Source: Burkholderiaceae bacterium (GTDB taxonomy: Bacteria > Pseudomonadota > Gammaproteobacteria > Burkholderiales > Burkholderiaceae_E). Taken from it: DNA of 59,056 bases. Made by a program: the position numbers and the translations under genes. The stretch spans positions 1 to 59,056 of the forward strand of contig JAMLIN010000024.1 in assembly GCA_023954135.1 (NCBI GenBank), written 5' to 3'. Below the pieces are notes generated by a model. It searched no databases. It worked only from the letters and a program-made list of their open reading frames with translations, and was not told the origin of the DNA. This document shows positions 19,227 through 28,019 of the stretch, piece by piece. Every line of letters starts with the position of its first letter. Position 1 is the stretch's first letter.

Positions 19227-20135
19227 TTGGAACTCAGACTACTGCGCTACTTCATTGCGGTCGCGGAAGAATTGCATTTCGCGCGGGCGGCGGAGCGCCT
19301 TGGCGTCGAGCAATCTCCCGTGTCGCGCGCAATGCGCAATCTCGAAGCCACACTCGGCGTGCAGTTGTTCGACCGCAGCGCGCACCAGACGCGGCTAACC
19401 TGGGCCGGTCAAGTGTTCCTCGGTGAGTGCCGGCGCGTGCTGGCCACCGTGGAACAGGCAGTGAGTGCTGCAAAGTCGGCGGCGCAGGGCTATCAGGGCT
19501 ATCTACGCATCGCCATCTGCGACAGTTTGGCGCAGCCCCACATTGCGACCTTGCTGGCGCGCAGCCGCGAGGAAGAGCCCGAACTGGAAATTCGCGTCTT
19601 CGAGCTGCCTTTCGCACAGCAGCTCAAGGGCCTGCACAACGATCTGCTGGACGTCGGCTTTGCGCTGTCGAACGCGGTGAATGATGGCATTGTCGCCGAG
19701 CCCGTGTGGACCGATCCGCTGTCGATGATCGTGCCCGTGCGCCACCCCTTGCTGGCGCACGCGGAAGTGCCGCTGGATGAAGCCTTGAAGTTCCCGCTGG
19801 TGCTGTGCCATCCGGACGCGGGATCGGGTTGCCACCATCAGATCCAGGCTGTACTACAACATGCGTCCAAGCCGCCCAAGCTGGTAGACCAAGTAACGAG
19901 CTTGGGCGTGATGCTGACTCTGGTCGGTGCCGGTTACGGCATCGGTTTCGCCATAGCCTCGCAGGTGCAGACCCTGAATCGTCCCGACATAGCCGTCCGC
20001 CCCCTGTCCGGCACGCCGCCCATGCTGTTCACCTACCTGCTGCGTCGTCGCGCCGAACCCTCTGAACCTGTGAAGCGGTTCCTGCAGCGCGCCCGCGAGG
20101 AGTTCCTGCAGAAGGGAGATGAACCGGCCTCGTGA
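19227..20135 (+). CDS. LysR-family regulator (TTG start)
   Basis: The 302-residue LysR protein has an N-terminal HTH (LRYFIAVAEELHFARAAERLGVEQSPVSRAMRNLEATLG) and a substrate-binding-like C-terminal domain. The best start is TTG 19227, because AGGAGG (19216-19221) lies 5 bases upstream and the protein begins LELRLLRYF as LysR proteins do; upstream frame extension lacks similarity. It follows phaB by about 150 bases. A decayed integrase fragment follows it, so it may be cargo at the island's right edge. Its target is unknown. Confidence 0.85.
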   Translation: MELRLLRYFIAVAEELHFARAAERLGVEQSPVSRAMRNLEATLGVQLFDRSAHQTRLTWAGQVFLGECRRVLATVEQAVSAAKSAAQGYQGYLRIAICDSLAQPHIATLLARSREEEPELEIRVFELPFAQQLKGLHNDLLDVGFALSNAVNDGIVAEPVWTDPLSMIVPVRHPLLAHAEVPLDEALKFPLVLCHPDAGSGCHHQIQAVLQHASKPPKLVDQVTSLGVMLTLVGAGYGIGFAIASQVQTLNRPDIAVRPLSGTPPMLFTYLLRRRAEPSEPVKRFLQRAREEFLQKGDEPAS

Positions 20136-20294
20136 CGTTGATCGCTCGGGTACATTGGCTACTGCTGGCTGTCCATGGCTCGCACTGGACCTGTTCGGAG
20201 CGCGCGTTGACCAAGCGTGGTTTTTCAGTCCACAATAACGTCCATCTCGGTTCGCCGAGTGCGGAAAACTCGTTATCAATCAACGAGTTGGGAA
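20136..20294. other. Gene-free stretch before the integrase remnant
   Basis: No convincing gene lies between the LysR stop and the integrase remnant. Together with the remnant and the hipBA promoter this makes about 540 bases without an intact gene, consistent with a decayed island boundary. Confidence 0.4.
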
Positions 20295-20560
20295 CGCGAT
20301 GATGTTCCCTTCACCCGCTCCAGTTCCTGAAGGACGTCCGTGCGCTTCGCGATGAAGCCTGCTCGCTGCCCGCCAAGGGCGGCAATCCTCACAGTGAACG
20401 CAAGCGGCATGCGATCCTCCTGGCGAGGGTGCAAAACGCATCTTGGTCTGCGGCTGTCGATGCTCACCGGTATCCGCGCTGGCGAGTTGCGCTTCGCCAC
20501 GCTGGACCGGTTCGGCCTCGACCGTGGCCTGTGGGGCCCACAACGTACAGATGGATAGAT
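20295..20560 (+). pseudogene. Tyrosine-recombinase (integrase) remnant
   Basis: Around 20456-20545 one frame reads LSMLTGIRAGELRFATLDRF and then GLDRGLWGP. This closely resembles the catalytic-domain segment of P4-type integrases (LTG.R.GEL..A......DL....W.IP) that contains the first catalytic Arg. Just upstream, a different frame reads HSERKRHAILLARVQ, so the fragment is frameshifted. The rest of the catalytic domain (HxxR, Tyr) is missing. I take it as the residue of an island integrase. The boundaries are approximate. Confidence 0.5.
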
Positions 20561-20623
20561 GGTCAGGTCGCATGGTCGACTGATCCTGGATTCGGTCCTG
20601 GTTGATCGACTTCCCAATATATG

Positions 20624-20666
20624 ATCAAATATGACGTGTTATTAATTAATTCAATTCATATTTGAT
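20624..20666. promoter_or_regulatory. hipBA operator: perfect 11-bp inverted repeat
   Basis: ATCAAATATGA (20624-20634) and its exact reverse complement TCATATTTGAT (20656-20666) are separated by 21 AT-rich bases, immediately upstream of the hipB start at 20678. The dyad spans the likely promoter, as expected for autorepression by a HipB dimer. The region is strikingly AT-rich compared with its surroundings. Confidence 0.7.
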
Positions 20667-20677
20667 GCCATAAAGCA

Positions 20678-21085
20678 ATGCTTCCGCCCGAAAAAAAGCG
20701 TTCCGGTGCGCAGGTCGCGATGCCGCAGCCTGTCGCGCGCGTGCTGCGCCGGCTGGGGCAGGACGTCTCGGCGGCGCGGCGCATGCGCCGGCTGAGCCAG
20801 GAAGATCTGGCTCAGCGCATCGGCACGTCCCTGAGCACAGTCAGGCGCATGGAGGATGGCTATGCCGGCACCGCGTTGCACACGTTCCTGCGCGCGCTGC
20901 ACGTGCTGGGCCGGCTCGATGACCTGGCCAAGGCGATGACCCTGGAGAACGACGCGCTCGGCATGGAACTGGTGCGGGAGCAGTTGCCGCAGCGGGTGCG
21001 CACCTCGTCTGGCAAGCAACGGCACACGGCGCGCCCAAGGATAGGCAACACGGATGGGCCCGCCGATGACCTGGAAGGTTTCTGA
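20678..21085 (+). CDS. hipB: HipB-like antitoxin (XRE helix-turn-helix)
   Basis: The 135-residue protein has an XRE DNA-binding domain (LSQEDLAQRIGTSLSTVRRMEDG, about residues 39-61) and a basic, probably disordered C-terminal tail. Its stop shares one base with the hipA start (TGATG), giving translational coupling. It should repress the pair through the dyad upstream and neutralise HipA by complex formation. Confidence 0.85.
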   Translation: MLPPEKKRSGAQVAMPQPVARVLRRLGQDVSAARRMRRLSQEDLAQRIGTSLSTVRRMEDGYAGTALHTFLRALHVLGRLDDLAKAMTLENDALGMELVREQLPQRVRTSSGKQRHTARPRIGNTDGPADDLEGF

Positions 21086-22335
21086 TGGCAACGCCGCGGC
21101 CCTCCCGGCGCCCGGACCTCGAAGTTCACCTGGGGGCAAGCGGCCAGGTCGTGGGGCGCCTGCACCTGGGCAGCGGCAGGCGCAGCGCGTTCAGCTACGA
21201 CCAAGGGTGGCTACGGGATGCCCGCTTCTTCACGCTGTCGCCCGATCTCCAGCCGGTTGCCGGTGTGCAGCATCCTCGGCAGGCGTTCTTCCTCGCGCTG
21301 GAGGACACCACACCTGACGCCTGGGGCGAGCGCGTGATCCGGCGCGCCCACGCGAAGCTGCGACAGGAAGACTGCGACACGCCAGCACTGGACCCCGTGG
21401 ACTTCGTGATGTGGGTGGACGACGAGGCGCGTGTCGGCGCGCTGCGCCTGTTCGATCCGCAGGCTGGCGTCTATCTGCGCGTCGGCGGGCCGCGGCGGCA
21501 CGTGCCGCCCCTGGTGGAACTGGACAAGGTGCTCCGCGCGGCACGCGCCCTGGAGGACGGGACAGAGAGCGCTCAGGATCTGCGCTACCTGCTGGGGCAA
21601 GGGACCTCGCTCGGTGGCGCGAGGCCGAAGTCCACGGTGCGGGATACGGATGGCCGGCTGGCGGTGGGCAAGTTCCCAAGCCAGGCGGACCGGCGCGATG
21701 TGATCCGGGGTGAAGTGCTGGCCATGCAACTGGCGGCCAGGGCCGGCATCCGCGTGGCACCGGCGCGCGTGGAAGTGATCGGCGGCACGGCGGTCGCCGT
21801 CATCCGGCGCTTCGACCGCAGCGGCGACGGCGGTCGTATCCCTTACGTGTCGGCCGCGACGATGCTCCAATCCGACGGCCGCGATGCGACGCATGCCTAC
21901 ACCGAACTGGTGGATGTACTGCTGCAGGCCGGCGCCGATCCGATCGCCGACATCCATGAACTGTGGCGCCGCCTGGTCTTCAACTTCCTGATCTGCAACA
22001 CCGACGACCACCTGCGCAACACCGGTTTCCTGTACGACGCGCGCCAGCGCGGCTGGCGCCTGTCGCCGGCCTTCGACCTCAACCCGATGCCGGGCGACCG
22101 GCGCGAGAGCAAGACCTGGCTGACCGAGGACGCGGGCGTCATCGACAGCCGGGACATGCTGTTGGTCGCCGCGCCGTATTTCCGGCTGGACGCGGCACAA
22201 GCGCAGGCGATCTGGGGCGAAGTGATCCAGGCCGTGGAGGGCTGGCGCGCCGTGGCCCGGGGATTGGGCATGCGCAGCGCCGACCTGCTGGATTTCGAGC
22301 CGGCCTTTGCTCAGGAAGGCAGGGCTGGTACGTAA
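21085..22335 (+). CDS. hipA: HipA-family Ser/Thr kinase toxin
   Basis: The 416-residue protein keeps the HipA layout: N-terminal couple_hipA segment, then the kinase core. GTSLGGARPKS (173-183) is the flexible loop whose Ser is autophosphorylated in E. coli HipA. K196 in VGKFPS is the ATP-binding Lys, FLICNTDDHLRN (301-312) the catalytic loop with Asp and Asn, and AFDLNP (329-334) the metal-binding DFG-like motif. The toxin is likely intact and may phosphorylate an aminoacyl-tRNA synthetase, as E. coli HipA does with GltX, but the target cannot be read from sequence. Beside the integrase remnant it may act as an addiction module. Confidence 0.9.
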   Translation: MATPRPSRRPDLEVHLGASGQVVGRLHLGSGRRSAFSYDQGWLRDARFFTLSPDLQPVAGVQHPRQAFFLALEDTTPDAWGERVIRRAHAKLRQEDCDTPALDPVDFVMWVDDEARVGALRLFDPQAGVYLRVGGPRRHVPPLVELDKVLRAARALEDGTESAQDLRYLLGQGTSLGGARPKSTVRDTDGRLAVGKFPSQADRRDVIRGEVLAMQLAARAGIRVAPARVEVIGGTAVAVIRRFDRSGDGGRIPYVSAATMLQSDGRDATHAYTELVDVLLQAGADPIADIHELWRRLVFNFLICNTDDHLRNTGFLYDARQRGWRLSPAFDLNPMPGDRRESKTWLTEDAGVIDSRDMLLVAAPYFRLDAAQAQAIWGEVIQAVEGWRAVARGLGMRSADLLDFEPAFAQEGRAGT

Positions 22336-22500
22336 TCTGGCCTGATTCCGTGATAGCGGGAGAAGGACCGACCGCTCGCCACCCAGGATCAAGCCATGCC
22401 ACCGGCCGGATGTTGGTGGCTACCTTCGAGGTAATAGCCGGCAGCGCTGTGTTCCACGGAGGATGGGATCCCTCATTCGGAAAGAGCAAAGGAGATCGAT

Positions 22501-22968
22501 GTGGCATCCCATGAAACGCCTGCGCCCGCGCAGGTTGGTCGCCAGGCTCGTCACTGGGTCGAAACGGTGCTGGCGAAGTCGCCCTTCGCGGGCCCGATCG
22601 GCATCGAAGTGATCAGCATCGAACCCGAGCGGGTGCGCCTGCGCCTGCCTTACCGTGCCGAACTGACGACGGTTGGAACGGTCGTCCATGGCGGCGCTAT
22701 CGCGACCTTGGTCGACGTGGCCGGTTCAGCGGCCTCGGCATCCGCGATCCGTGACGATGAGGGCGTCACGGGCGGTGCAACCGCCAGTTTGACGCTGTCG
22801 TATATTGCGCCTGCCAGCGAAGCGGACCTCGAAGCCGAAGCCGTGGTACTCACGCGGAGCCGGGCGCAAACGGTCTCGGAGATTTACGTTCGTGACGACG
22901 CCGGGGCGCTTCTGGCGAAGGGCACCGTCACAAGCCGCATCTTCCACGCCCCTGCCGGTCGCCGGTAA
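22501..22968 (+). CDS. PaaI-like hotdog thioesterase (GTG start)
   Basis: The 155-residue hotdog-fold protein has the PaaI/YdiI signature GTVVHGGAIATLVDVAGSAA, in which the Gly/His and Asp are conserved active-site elements. GVTGGATASLTLSYIAPA follows. GTG 22501 is preceded by AAAGGAG at good spacing. It should hydrolyse acyl-CoA thioesters in the cytoplasm. About 165 bases without features separate it from hipA. It may share a transcript with the following hydrolase. Confidence 0.85.
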   Translation: MASHETPAPAQVGRQARHWVETVLAKSPFAGPIGIEVISIEPERVRLRLPYRAELTTVGTVVHGGAIATLVDVAGSAASASAIRDDEGVTGGATASLTLSYIAPASEADLEAEAVVLTRSRAQTVSEIYVRDDAGALLAKGTVTSRIFHAPAGRR

Positions 22969-23036
22969 AGGCCGAGTGGGCCTTGTCAGTCGCTCCCCCG
23001 GGTGACAATCCTCTTCCACCATGTGATGATCGAACC

Positions 23037-23912
23037 ATGAGCGCCGCCTCTTCATCCTTCCGCTCCACTGCAGACGGCACGGAGATCTTCACCTGCGCCT
23101 GGGCCGATGTCGGGGGCAAACCCATCGGCGTGGTGCAGATCGCCCACGGGCTGGCCGAGCACGGTGAACGTTATGCGCGCTTCGCGAAGGCGCTCAATGC
23201 GGCCGGCTTCGTGGCGTATGCGGTAGATCACCGCGGGCATGGCCGCAGCGCCCAGGGCCGGCTGGGGGATTTCGGCACGGCGGGCTTCGACGGGCTGATT
23301 GCCGACGTAGCCCAGTTCGGCGCCGCGCTGCGCACCCTGCATGGTGGTCTGCCGCTGTTCCTGTTCGGGCATTCCATGGGTTCCTTCGCGGCGCAGGCGG
23401 CACTGCTCGATCACGCGCCGACGTGGTCAGGCGCGGTGTTGTCCGGGTCGACGGCGCTGGACGCGCTGGCGGCGGGCATGGCCCAGGCGCCCGCCGGCGC
23501 GCCCACCGGGCTGGCGGCTTTCAATGCCGGGTTCGAGCACCGCACGGGCTACGAGTGGCTGTCGCGCGACGAGGCCGAGGTGGACGCCTACGTCGCCGAC
23601 CCCTGGTGCGGTTGGGATGTGCCGGACGAGGTCATCCCCTCGCTGTTCGCGCCGGCGCCCCGGTTGGCGGACCCTGCGTTGCTGGCCGGCATCCGCCGCG
23701 ACCTGCCGATCCTCATCGCCTCCGGCGATGCCGACCCGTTGGCCGGCGGCGGCGCGCTGGTCCAGTTGCTGGGGCAGCGCTATCGCGAAGCCGGCATCGC
23801 CGACGTCACCGTCATGCTGTACCCGGCGGCTCGCCACGAAATCCTGAACGAGACCAACCGCGACCCGATCACCGCTGACATCGTGGCCTGGCTGCGCGCT
23901 CACGCAGCGTAG
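23037..23912 (+). CDS. Alpha/beta hydrolase, monoglyceride-lipase-like
   Basis: The 291-residue serine hydrolase has HGLAEHGERYARFAKAL (oxyanion region), AVDHRGHGRS and the nucleophile elbow LFGHSMGSF. Later come the Asp in ILIASGDADPLAGG and the His in YPAARHEILNE. The pattern matches the YP_MgLL/PldB (serine aminopeptidase S33) family. The ATG at 23037 is used because similarity begins there. No signal peptide is seen, so it is cytosolic. The physiological ester is unknown. Confidence 0.85.
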   Translation: MSAASSSFRSTADGTEIFTCAWADVGGKPIGVVQIAHGLAEHGERYARFAKALNAAGFVAYAVDHRGHGRSAQGRLGDFGTAGFDGLIADVAQFGAALRTLHGGLPLFLFGHSMGSFAAQAALLDHAPTWSGAVLSGSTALDALAAGMAQAPAGAPTGLAAFNAGFEHRTGYEWLSRDEAEVDAYVADPWCGWDVPDEVIPSLFAPAPRLADPALLAGIRRDLPILIASGDADPLAGGGALVQLLGQRYREAGIADVTVMLYPAARHEILNETNRDPITADIVAWLRAHAA

Positions 23913-24047
23913 GCGGATGCGGACAAGGGAATGCCCGTTCACACTCCAGTGGGTTGATCGAAGGCGACGTTGCGCTCTGACGTGGACAGGGCTCGATACC
24001 CCGGAGCCCGAGCCAGCATCGAACGATCGAACGAAGGAGAACCTGCG

Positions 24048-25088
24048 GTGCATTCCCGCGTTGATCTGCGCAGCGACACGGTGACCCGGCCGACCGCCGC
24101 GATGCGCGAAGCCATGATGGCCGCGCCTCTCGGCGATGACGTGTTCGGCGACGATCCCACCGTCAATGCCCTGCAGAGGCGCATCGCGGACCTTACGGGC
24201 AAGGAAGCCGCCCTGTTCATGCCGTCGGGCACGCAGAGCAATCTTTGCGGGATCCTCGCGCACTGTGGGCGTGGCGATGAGTACATCGTCGGCCAGCAGG
24301 CCCATGCCTATCGCTACGAAGGCGGAGGCGCCGCGGCCTTCGGTGGCGTACAGCCTCAGCCTCTGACTCAGGATGAACGAGGCTGCATGAAGCTCGCGGA
24401 CATCGCCAGCGCGATCAAGCCGGACGACCCGCACTTTGCCCGCACGCGCTTGCTGTGCCTGGAGAACACCTGGGGAGGTCAGGTGATGTCCGACGCCTAC
24501 CTTCGGAGTGCAACCCGGCTGGCACGCGAGCGCGGGCTGGCTACGCACCTCGATGGGGCCCGGGTGTTCAATGCGGCCGTGGCTTCGGCCGCGCCCGGGC
24601 AGTCGGCGATGGCGCGCCTTCGGGAGATCTGCGACGACTTCGACAGCATCTCCGTCTGCTTCAGCAAGGGATTGGGCGCACCGATGGGCTCGGCTCTTTG
24701 CGGTTCTCGCGACTTGATCGAAAGCGCCAGGCGTCTGAGGAAGATGGCTGGCGGCGGCTTGCGTCAGGCCGGGCTGATGGCTGCCTGCGCGATCCACGCG
24801 CTGGACCACCACATCGACCGCCTGGCGGAAGACCACGACAACGCGCACCGCCTGGCGGAAGGGCTCGAGGACATCGACGGTCTGACAGTGCGTTCGGCCG
24901 AAACGAACATGGTATTTGTCGATGTGGCCGATGGCCTCGGACCTGCCTTGATCGGCTTTCTCGAGGCAAATGATGTGCTTGCCACTGGCATGACCGGCCT
25001 GCGTTTCGTGACCCACATGCAGGTCGACGCTGCGGGGGTCGACCGCGCCATCGAAACCGTTCGCCGCTTCTTCGCCGAGGCTCCATGA
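24048..25088 (+). CDS. ltaE: Low-specificity L-threonine aldolase (GTG start)
   Basis: This 346-residue PLP enzyme begins [23 protein letters not shown], the standard start of the family. GTG 24048 follows GAAGGAG. Further motifs are [15 protein letters not shown], the [12 protein letters not shown] segment, [20 protein letters not shown] and [14 protein letters not shown] with the PLP-binding Lys. It splits L-threonine or L-allo-threonine into glycine and acetaldehyde. The gene stands alone between the lipase and a convergent cupin. Confidence 0.93.
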   Translation: MHSRVDLRSDTVTRPTAAMREAMMAAPLGDDVFGDDPTVNALQRRIADLTGKEAALFMPSGTQSNLCGILAHCGRGDEYIVGQQAHAYRYEGGGAAAFGGVQPQPLTQDERGCMKLADIASAIKPDDPHFARTRLLCLENTWGGQVMSDAYLRSATRLARERGLATHLDGARVFNAAVASAAPGQSAMARLREICDDFDSISVCFSKGLGAPMGSALCGSRDLIESARRLRKMAGGGLRQAGLMAACAIHALDHHIDRLAEDHDNAHRLAEGLEDIDGLTVRSAETNMVFVDVADGLGPALIGFLEANDVLATGMTGLRFVTHMQVDAAGVDRAIETVRRFFAEAP

Positions 25089-25179
25089 CGCTGGCGGTGT
25101 CGATCGCCACGCGCAGCGTGCTCGAGACGCTGACCGGATGCCTTGCGGCATCCGCGCTGGTCCGGGCCGGGCCCGCAGA

Positions 25180-25536
25180 TCAATTCGCGAAAGCGAAATC
25201 GTAGCCGCCGACGCCCTGCGCGTCCCCGATGACGAGGAACCGGACATCGCGATCGCTGGCGTTCATCACCACATGGGCTTTGCCCGGCGGCACGGCGAAC
25301 ATGTCCGTGGCGCGAAGCAGCACCTGCTCCAGAGGTTCCCTCGTCCGGATCAGCAGTTCCCCCTCGATCACGTAGAACGAGTCGCGCACATGGCTGTGCA
25401 CATGCCAGGGAATCTCCTGCCCCGGCGCCAGCGTGAGCTCCGTGATCTTGAAGCCCGTGCGTTCGCCGTACTTCCTGCGATCCTTGACTGGATAGAGGTG
25501 TGTTGCGTCCTTCATGGGCTGGTTGTCGGTGTTCAT
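25180..25536 (-). CDS. Single-domain cupin protein
   Basis: The 118-residue protein has cupin motif 1 (WHVHSHVRDSFYVIEGELLI, with the His/His/Glu metal ligands) and motif 2 (VPPGKAHVVMNAS). GAAGG lies 5 bases before the chosen ATG (25536). It probably binds a metal. Members of this size are dioxygenases, isomerases or sensors, so the function stays open. It converges with ltaE. Confidence 0.75.
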   Translation of the reverse strand: MNTDNQPMKDATHLYPVKDRRKYGERTGFKITELTLAPGQEIPWHVHSHVRDSFYVIEGELLIRTREPLEQVLLRATDMFAVPPGKAHVVMNASDRDVRFLVIGDAQGVGGYDFAFAN

Positions 25537-25759
25537 GATGCCTTCGTCCGGTCGGAAGTCGCGCAAGCGGGTGGCCTCTGCGATTGTCCTTCAGTTTGCC
25601 AGGGGGCGAGAGGCGGTCCGTTGCAACTTGAAATCGCACCTCGCCGTGCTCGAACGGCGCATCAGGGGTGAAGCCGTGCCCGACTTCTGGGCCCTGCATG
25701 CGCTGGCCGAGGAGACAGTCGGGAAGGCGCTGGGGCAGCCCGACTGACCCGCCGCACTC

Positions 25760-26665
25760 TCATGATCCGATAGCGGTATCGCCTGCGGCCAGCTCGGCGC
25801 GTGCCGCCTCGAGAAAACTCGCGAGCGCGGCGCTGACCACCGGCGGTCGCCAGGCGAGCAGGGCGGTCGAGCGCGTCTGCAGGTCCGCCAGCGGGACGAA
25901 CACCACCCCGTCCATGCGGCTGCGTGCCAGCGAGGAGGGCACCAGCGCGACGCCCAGGCCGTGCGCCACCATGGCGATCACCGTCAGCCACTGGCGCGCG
26001 GCATGCACGAGTCTGGGATGGATGCCGGCCTGGCTGAAGACGGCCAGCACGTTGTCATGGTTGGCCGGCGCCACTTCGCGCGCGAACATCACGAAGGGCT
26101 CGTCGGCCAGCTGCGCGAGGCGCAGCGATCGGTTCGCGGCCATCGGGTGCGCCTTCGGCAGGCAGCAGACGAAATGATCGGCCGCCAGCGGCAGCATGGC
26201 CAGCTGCGGCGGCACGGTGCCGGCATTGGCGAAGATGGCGTCGAGCCTGCCGCGCAGCAGCTCGTCGATCTGCTGCCCGGTCGAGAGCTCGCGCAGCAAC
26301 ACCTCGACCCCCGGGGTGGCGGCCTGGAAACGTCGCACGATGGCCGGCAGCTCGCGATACAGCATGGAGCCAGTGGCGCCGATCTCCAGCCGCCCGCGCA
26401 AGCCGTCGGCGACCGCGCGCACGCTCGCGGCGGCGCGATCGACATGCTCGAGTATCTGCTGCGCCTCCGTCCGCAAGGCCAGGCCGGCCGGAGTGAGGGA
26501 CACCCGCTTGCTGTCCCTCGTGAACAGGGCGACGCCCAGCTCGTTCTCCAGGGCCTTGATGGCGCCGGAAAGCGGCGGCTGCGTGATCGCCAGCCGCTGC
26601 GCCGCCCGACCGAAGTGCAGTTCCTCGGCCAGAACCGCGAAATAACGTAGCTGATGTAGTCTCAT
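25760..26665 (-). CDS. LysR-family regulator of the catabolic cluster
   Basis: The 301-residue LysR protein has its HTH at the N-terminus (LRYFAVLAEELHFGRAAQRLAITQPPLSGAIKALENELG) and a full co-inducer domain. ATG 26665 is chosen; the codon two residues upstream is TTG. It is transcribed away from the first acyl-CoA dehydrogenase gene across a 136-base region that contains a palindrome (26686-26702). This is the classic arrangement for a LysR activator of an adjacent catabolic operon. The co-inducer is probably a pathway intermediate. Confidence 0.9.
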   Translation of the reverse strand: MRLHQLRYFAVLAEELHFGRAAQRLAITQPPLSGAIKALENELGVALFTRDSKRVSLTPAGLALRTEAQQILEHVDRAAASVRAVADGLRGRLEIGATGSMLYRELPAIVRRFQAATPGVEVLLRELSTGQQIDELLRGRLDAIFANAGTVPPQLAMLPLAADHFVCCLPKAHPMAANRSLRLAQLADEPFVMFAREVAPANHDNVLAVFSQAGIHPRLVHAARQWLTVIAMVAHGLGVALVPSSLARSRMDGVVFVPLADLQTRSTALLAWRPPVVSAALASFLEAARAELAAGDTAIGS

Positions 26666-26685
26666 GGCCAATCACCGGGCTCGAC

Positions 26686-26702
26686 GATTCGAATATCGAA
26701 TC
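26686..26702. promoter_or_regulatory. Candidate LysR-binding palindrome
   Basis: GATTCGAATATCGAATC is a 17-base perfect dyad (GATTCG / CGAATC around AATAT). It fits the LysR T-N11-A pattern and lies 21 bases from the lysR start, between the divergent genes. A LysR tetramer there could repress its own gene and activate the acyl-CoA dehydrogenase operon. Confidence 0.65.
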
Positions 26703-26801
26703 ATGAGAGTCAAAGATAGTATTGGACATGAATCGTTGGCGCCGGGATGCTTCGCCATTGCGGGCATCGGCGCGGTACCCGGCACAAGAGGAGACAAGCT
26801 C

Positions 26802-27965
26802 ATGGATTTCGCCCTTACCCCCGAGCAGGAGCAGATCGTCGATGCGGTCAGGCGCGTGTGCGCACCCTTCGACGCCGACTACTGGCTGCGCAAGGACCGC
26901 GAAGGCGGCTTCCCCGACGACTTCCACCGCGCGCTGGCCGAATCCGGCTGGCTCGGCATCGCCATGCCGGAGGAATTCGGCGGCGCTGGCCTGGGCATCG
27001 GCGAAGCGGCGCTGATGATGCACACGATCTCGGCCACCGGCGCGGGCCTGTCCGGGGCATCGGCCGTGCACATGAACATCTTCGGGCTGCATCCCGTGGT
27101 GGTCTTCGGCACCCAGGAGCAGAAGCAGCGCATGCTGCCGCCGCTGATCGCGGGAACCGACAAGGCCTGCTTCGCGGTGACCGAGCCCAACACCGGCCTG
27201 AATACCCTCAAGCTCAAGAGCTTCGCCAAGCGCGAGGGCGACCACTATGTGGTGCACGGGCAGAAGGTGTTCATCTCGACCGCGCAGAGCGCCAGCAAGC
27301 TGCTGCTGCTGGCGCGCACCAAGCCGGTGGAGGAATGCAAGGGCACCGAAGGCCTCTCGCTCTTCTACACCGACTTCGATCGCAGCCGGATCGAGGTGCG
27401 CGAGATCGAGAAGATGGGCCGCAAGGCCGTGGACACCAACCAGCTCTTCATCGATGGCCTGCGCATTCCGGTGGCTGACCGGATCGGCGAGGAAGGCCGC
27501 GGCTTCCAGTACATCCTGCACGGCATGAACCCGGAGCGCATCCTGATCGCCGCCGAGGCCGTCGGCCTGGGGCAGGCGGCACTGGCGCGCGCGGCCGGCT
27601 ATGCGAACGAACGCGAGGTGTTCGGCCGCCCGATCGGCAAGAACCAGGCCATCCAGCATCCGCTGGCCGAGTCCTGGATGGAGCTCCAGGCCGCGCACCT
27701 GATGGTGCACAAGGCCGCCTGGCTGTACGACCAGGGCAAGCCCTGCGGGGCCGATGCCAACAGCGCCAAGTTCCTCGCCGCCGAGGCGGGCTATCGTGCC
27801 TGCGAACGCGCCATCCTCACCCACGGCGGCATGGGCTACGCTCGCGAGTTCCACGTCGAGCGCTACCTGCGCGAGGCCTGGATCCCGCGCCTGGCGCCGG
27901 TGAGCGCGCAGCTCATCCTGTGCTTCATCGCCGAGAAGGCGCTGGGCCTGCCCAAATCCTATTGA
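26802..27965 (+). CDS. Acyl-CoA dehydrogenase (first gene of atu-like cluster)
   Basis: The 387-residue protein has the standard acyl-CoA dehydrogenase layout. MDFALTPEQEQIVDAVRR opens the N-terminal helical domain, CFAVTEPNTGLNTLKLKS is the FAD/substrate strand, GQKVFISTAQ follows, and the C-terminal helical domain has REVFGRPIGKNQAIQHPLAES and THGGMGYAREFHVERYLREA. The ATG at 26802 follows GAGGAG. It is an FAD enzyme that introduces an alpha-beta double bond. The chain type is not readable, but position next to the carboxylase genes suggests a branched or isoprenoid acyl-CoA. Confidence 0.88.
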   Translation: MDFALTPEQEQIVDAVRRVCAPFDADYWLRKDREGGFPDDFHRALAESGWLGIAMPEEFGGAGLGIGEAALMMHTISATGAGLSGASAVHMNIFGLHPVVVFGTQEQKQRMLPPLIAGTDKACFAVTEPNTGLNTLKLKSFAKREGDHYVVHGQKVFISTAQSASKLLLLARTKPVEECKGTEGLSLFYTDFDRSRIEVREIEKMGRKAVDTNQLFIDGLRIPVADRIGEEGRGFQYILHGMNPERILIAAEAVGLGQAALARAAGYANEREVFGRPIGKNQAIQHPLAESWMELQAAHLMVHKAAWLYDQGKPCGADANSAKFLAAEAGYRACERAILTHGGMGYAREFHVERYLREAWIPRLAPVSAQLILCFIAEKALGLPKSY

Positions 27966-28019
27966 GACTTCCGAGAAGCGGCTCGATGGATTCCTCGAGC
28001 TCGATGGCGTGCACTGACC

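Noticed and set aside
20340-20558. A complete small gene of about 72 codons in the integrase remnant
   Set aside because: Only its end resembles an integrase and adjacent matching sequence lies in another frame. It is best read as decay, not a gene.
25585-25747. A short rightward open frame ending GKALGQPD between cupin and lysR
   Set aside because: It has no own ribosome site and no family match, and it overlaps the upstream region of the cupin. Possibly a remnant, but unsupported.
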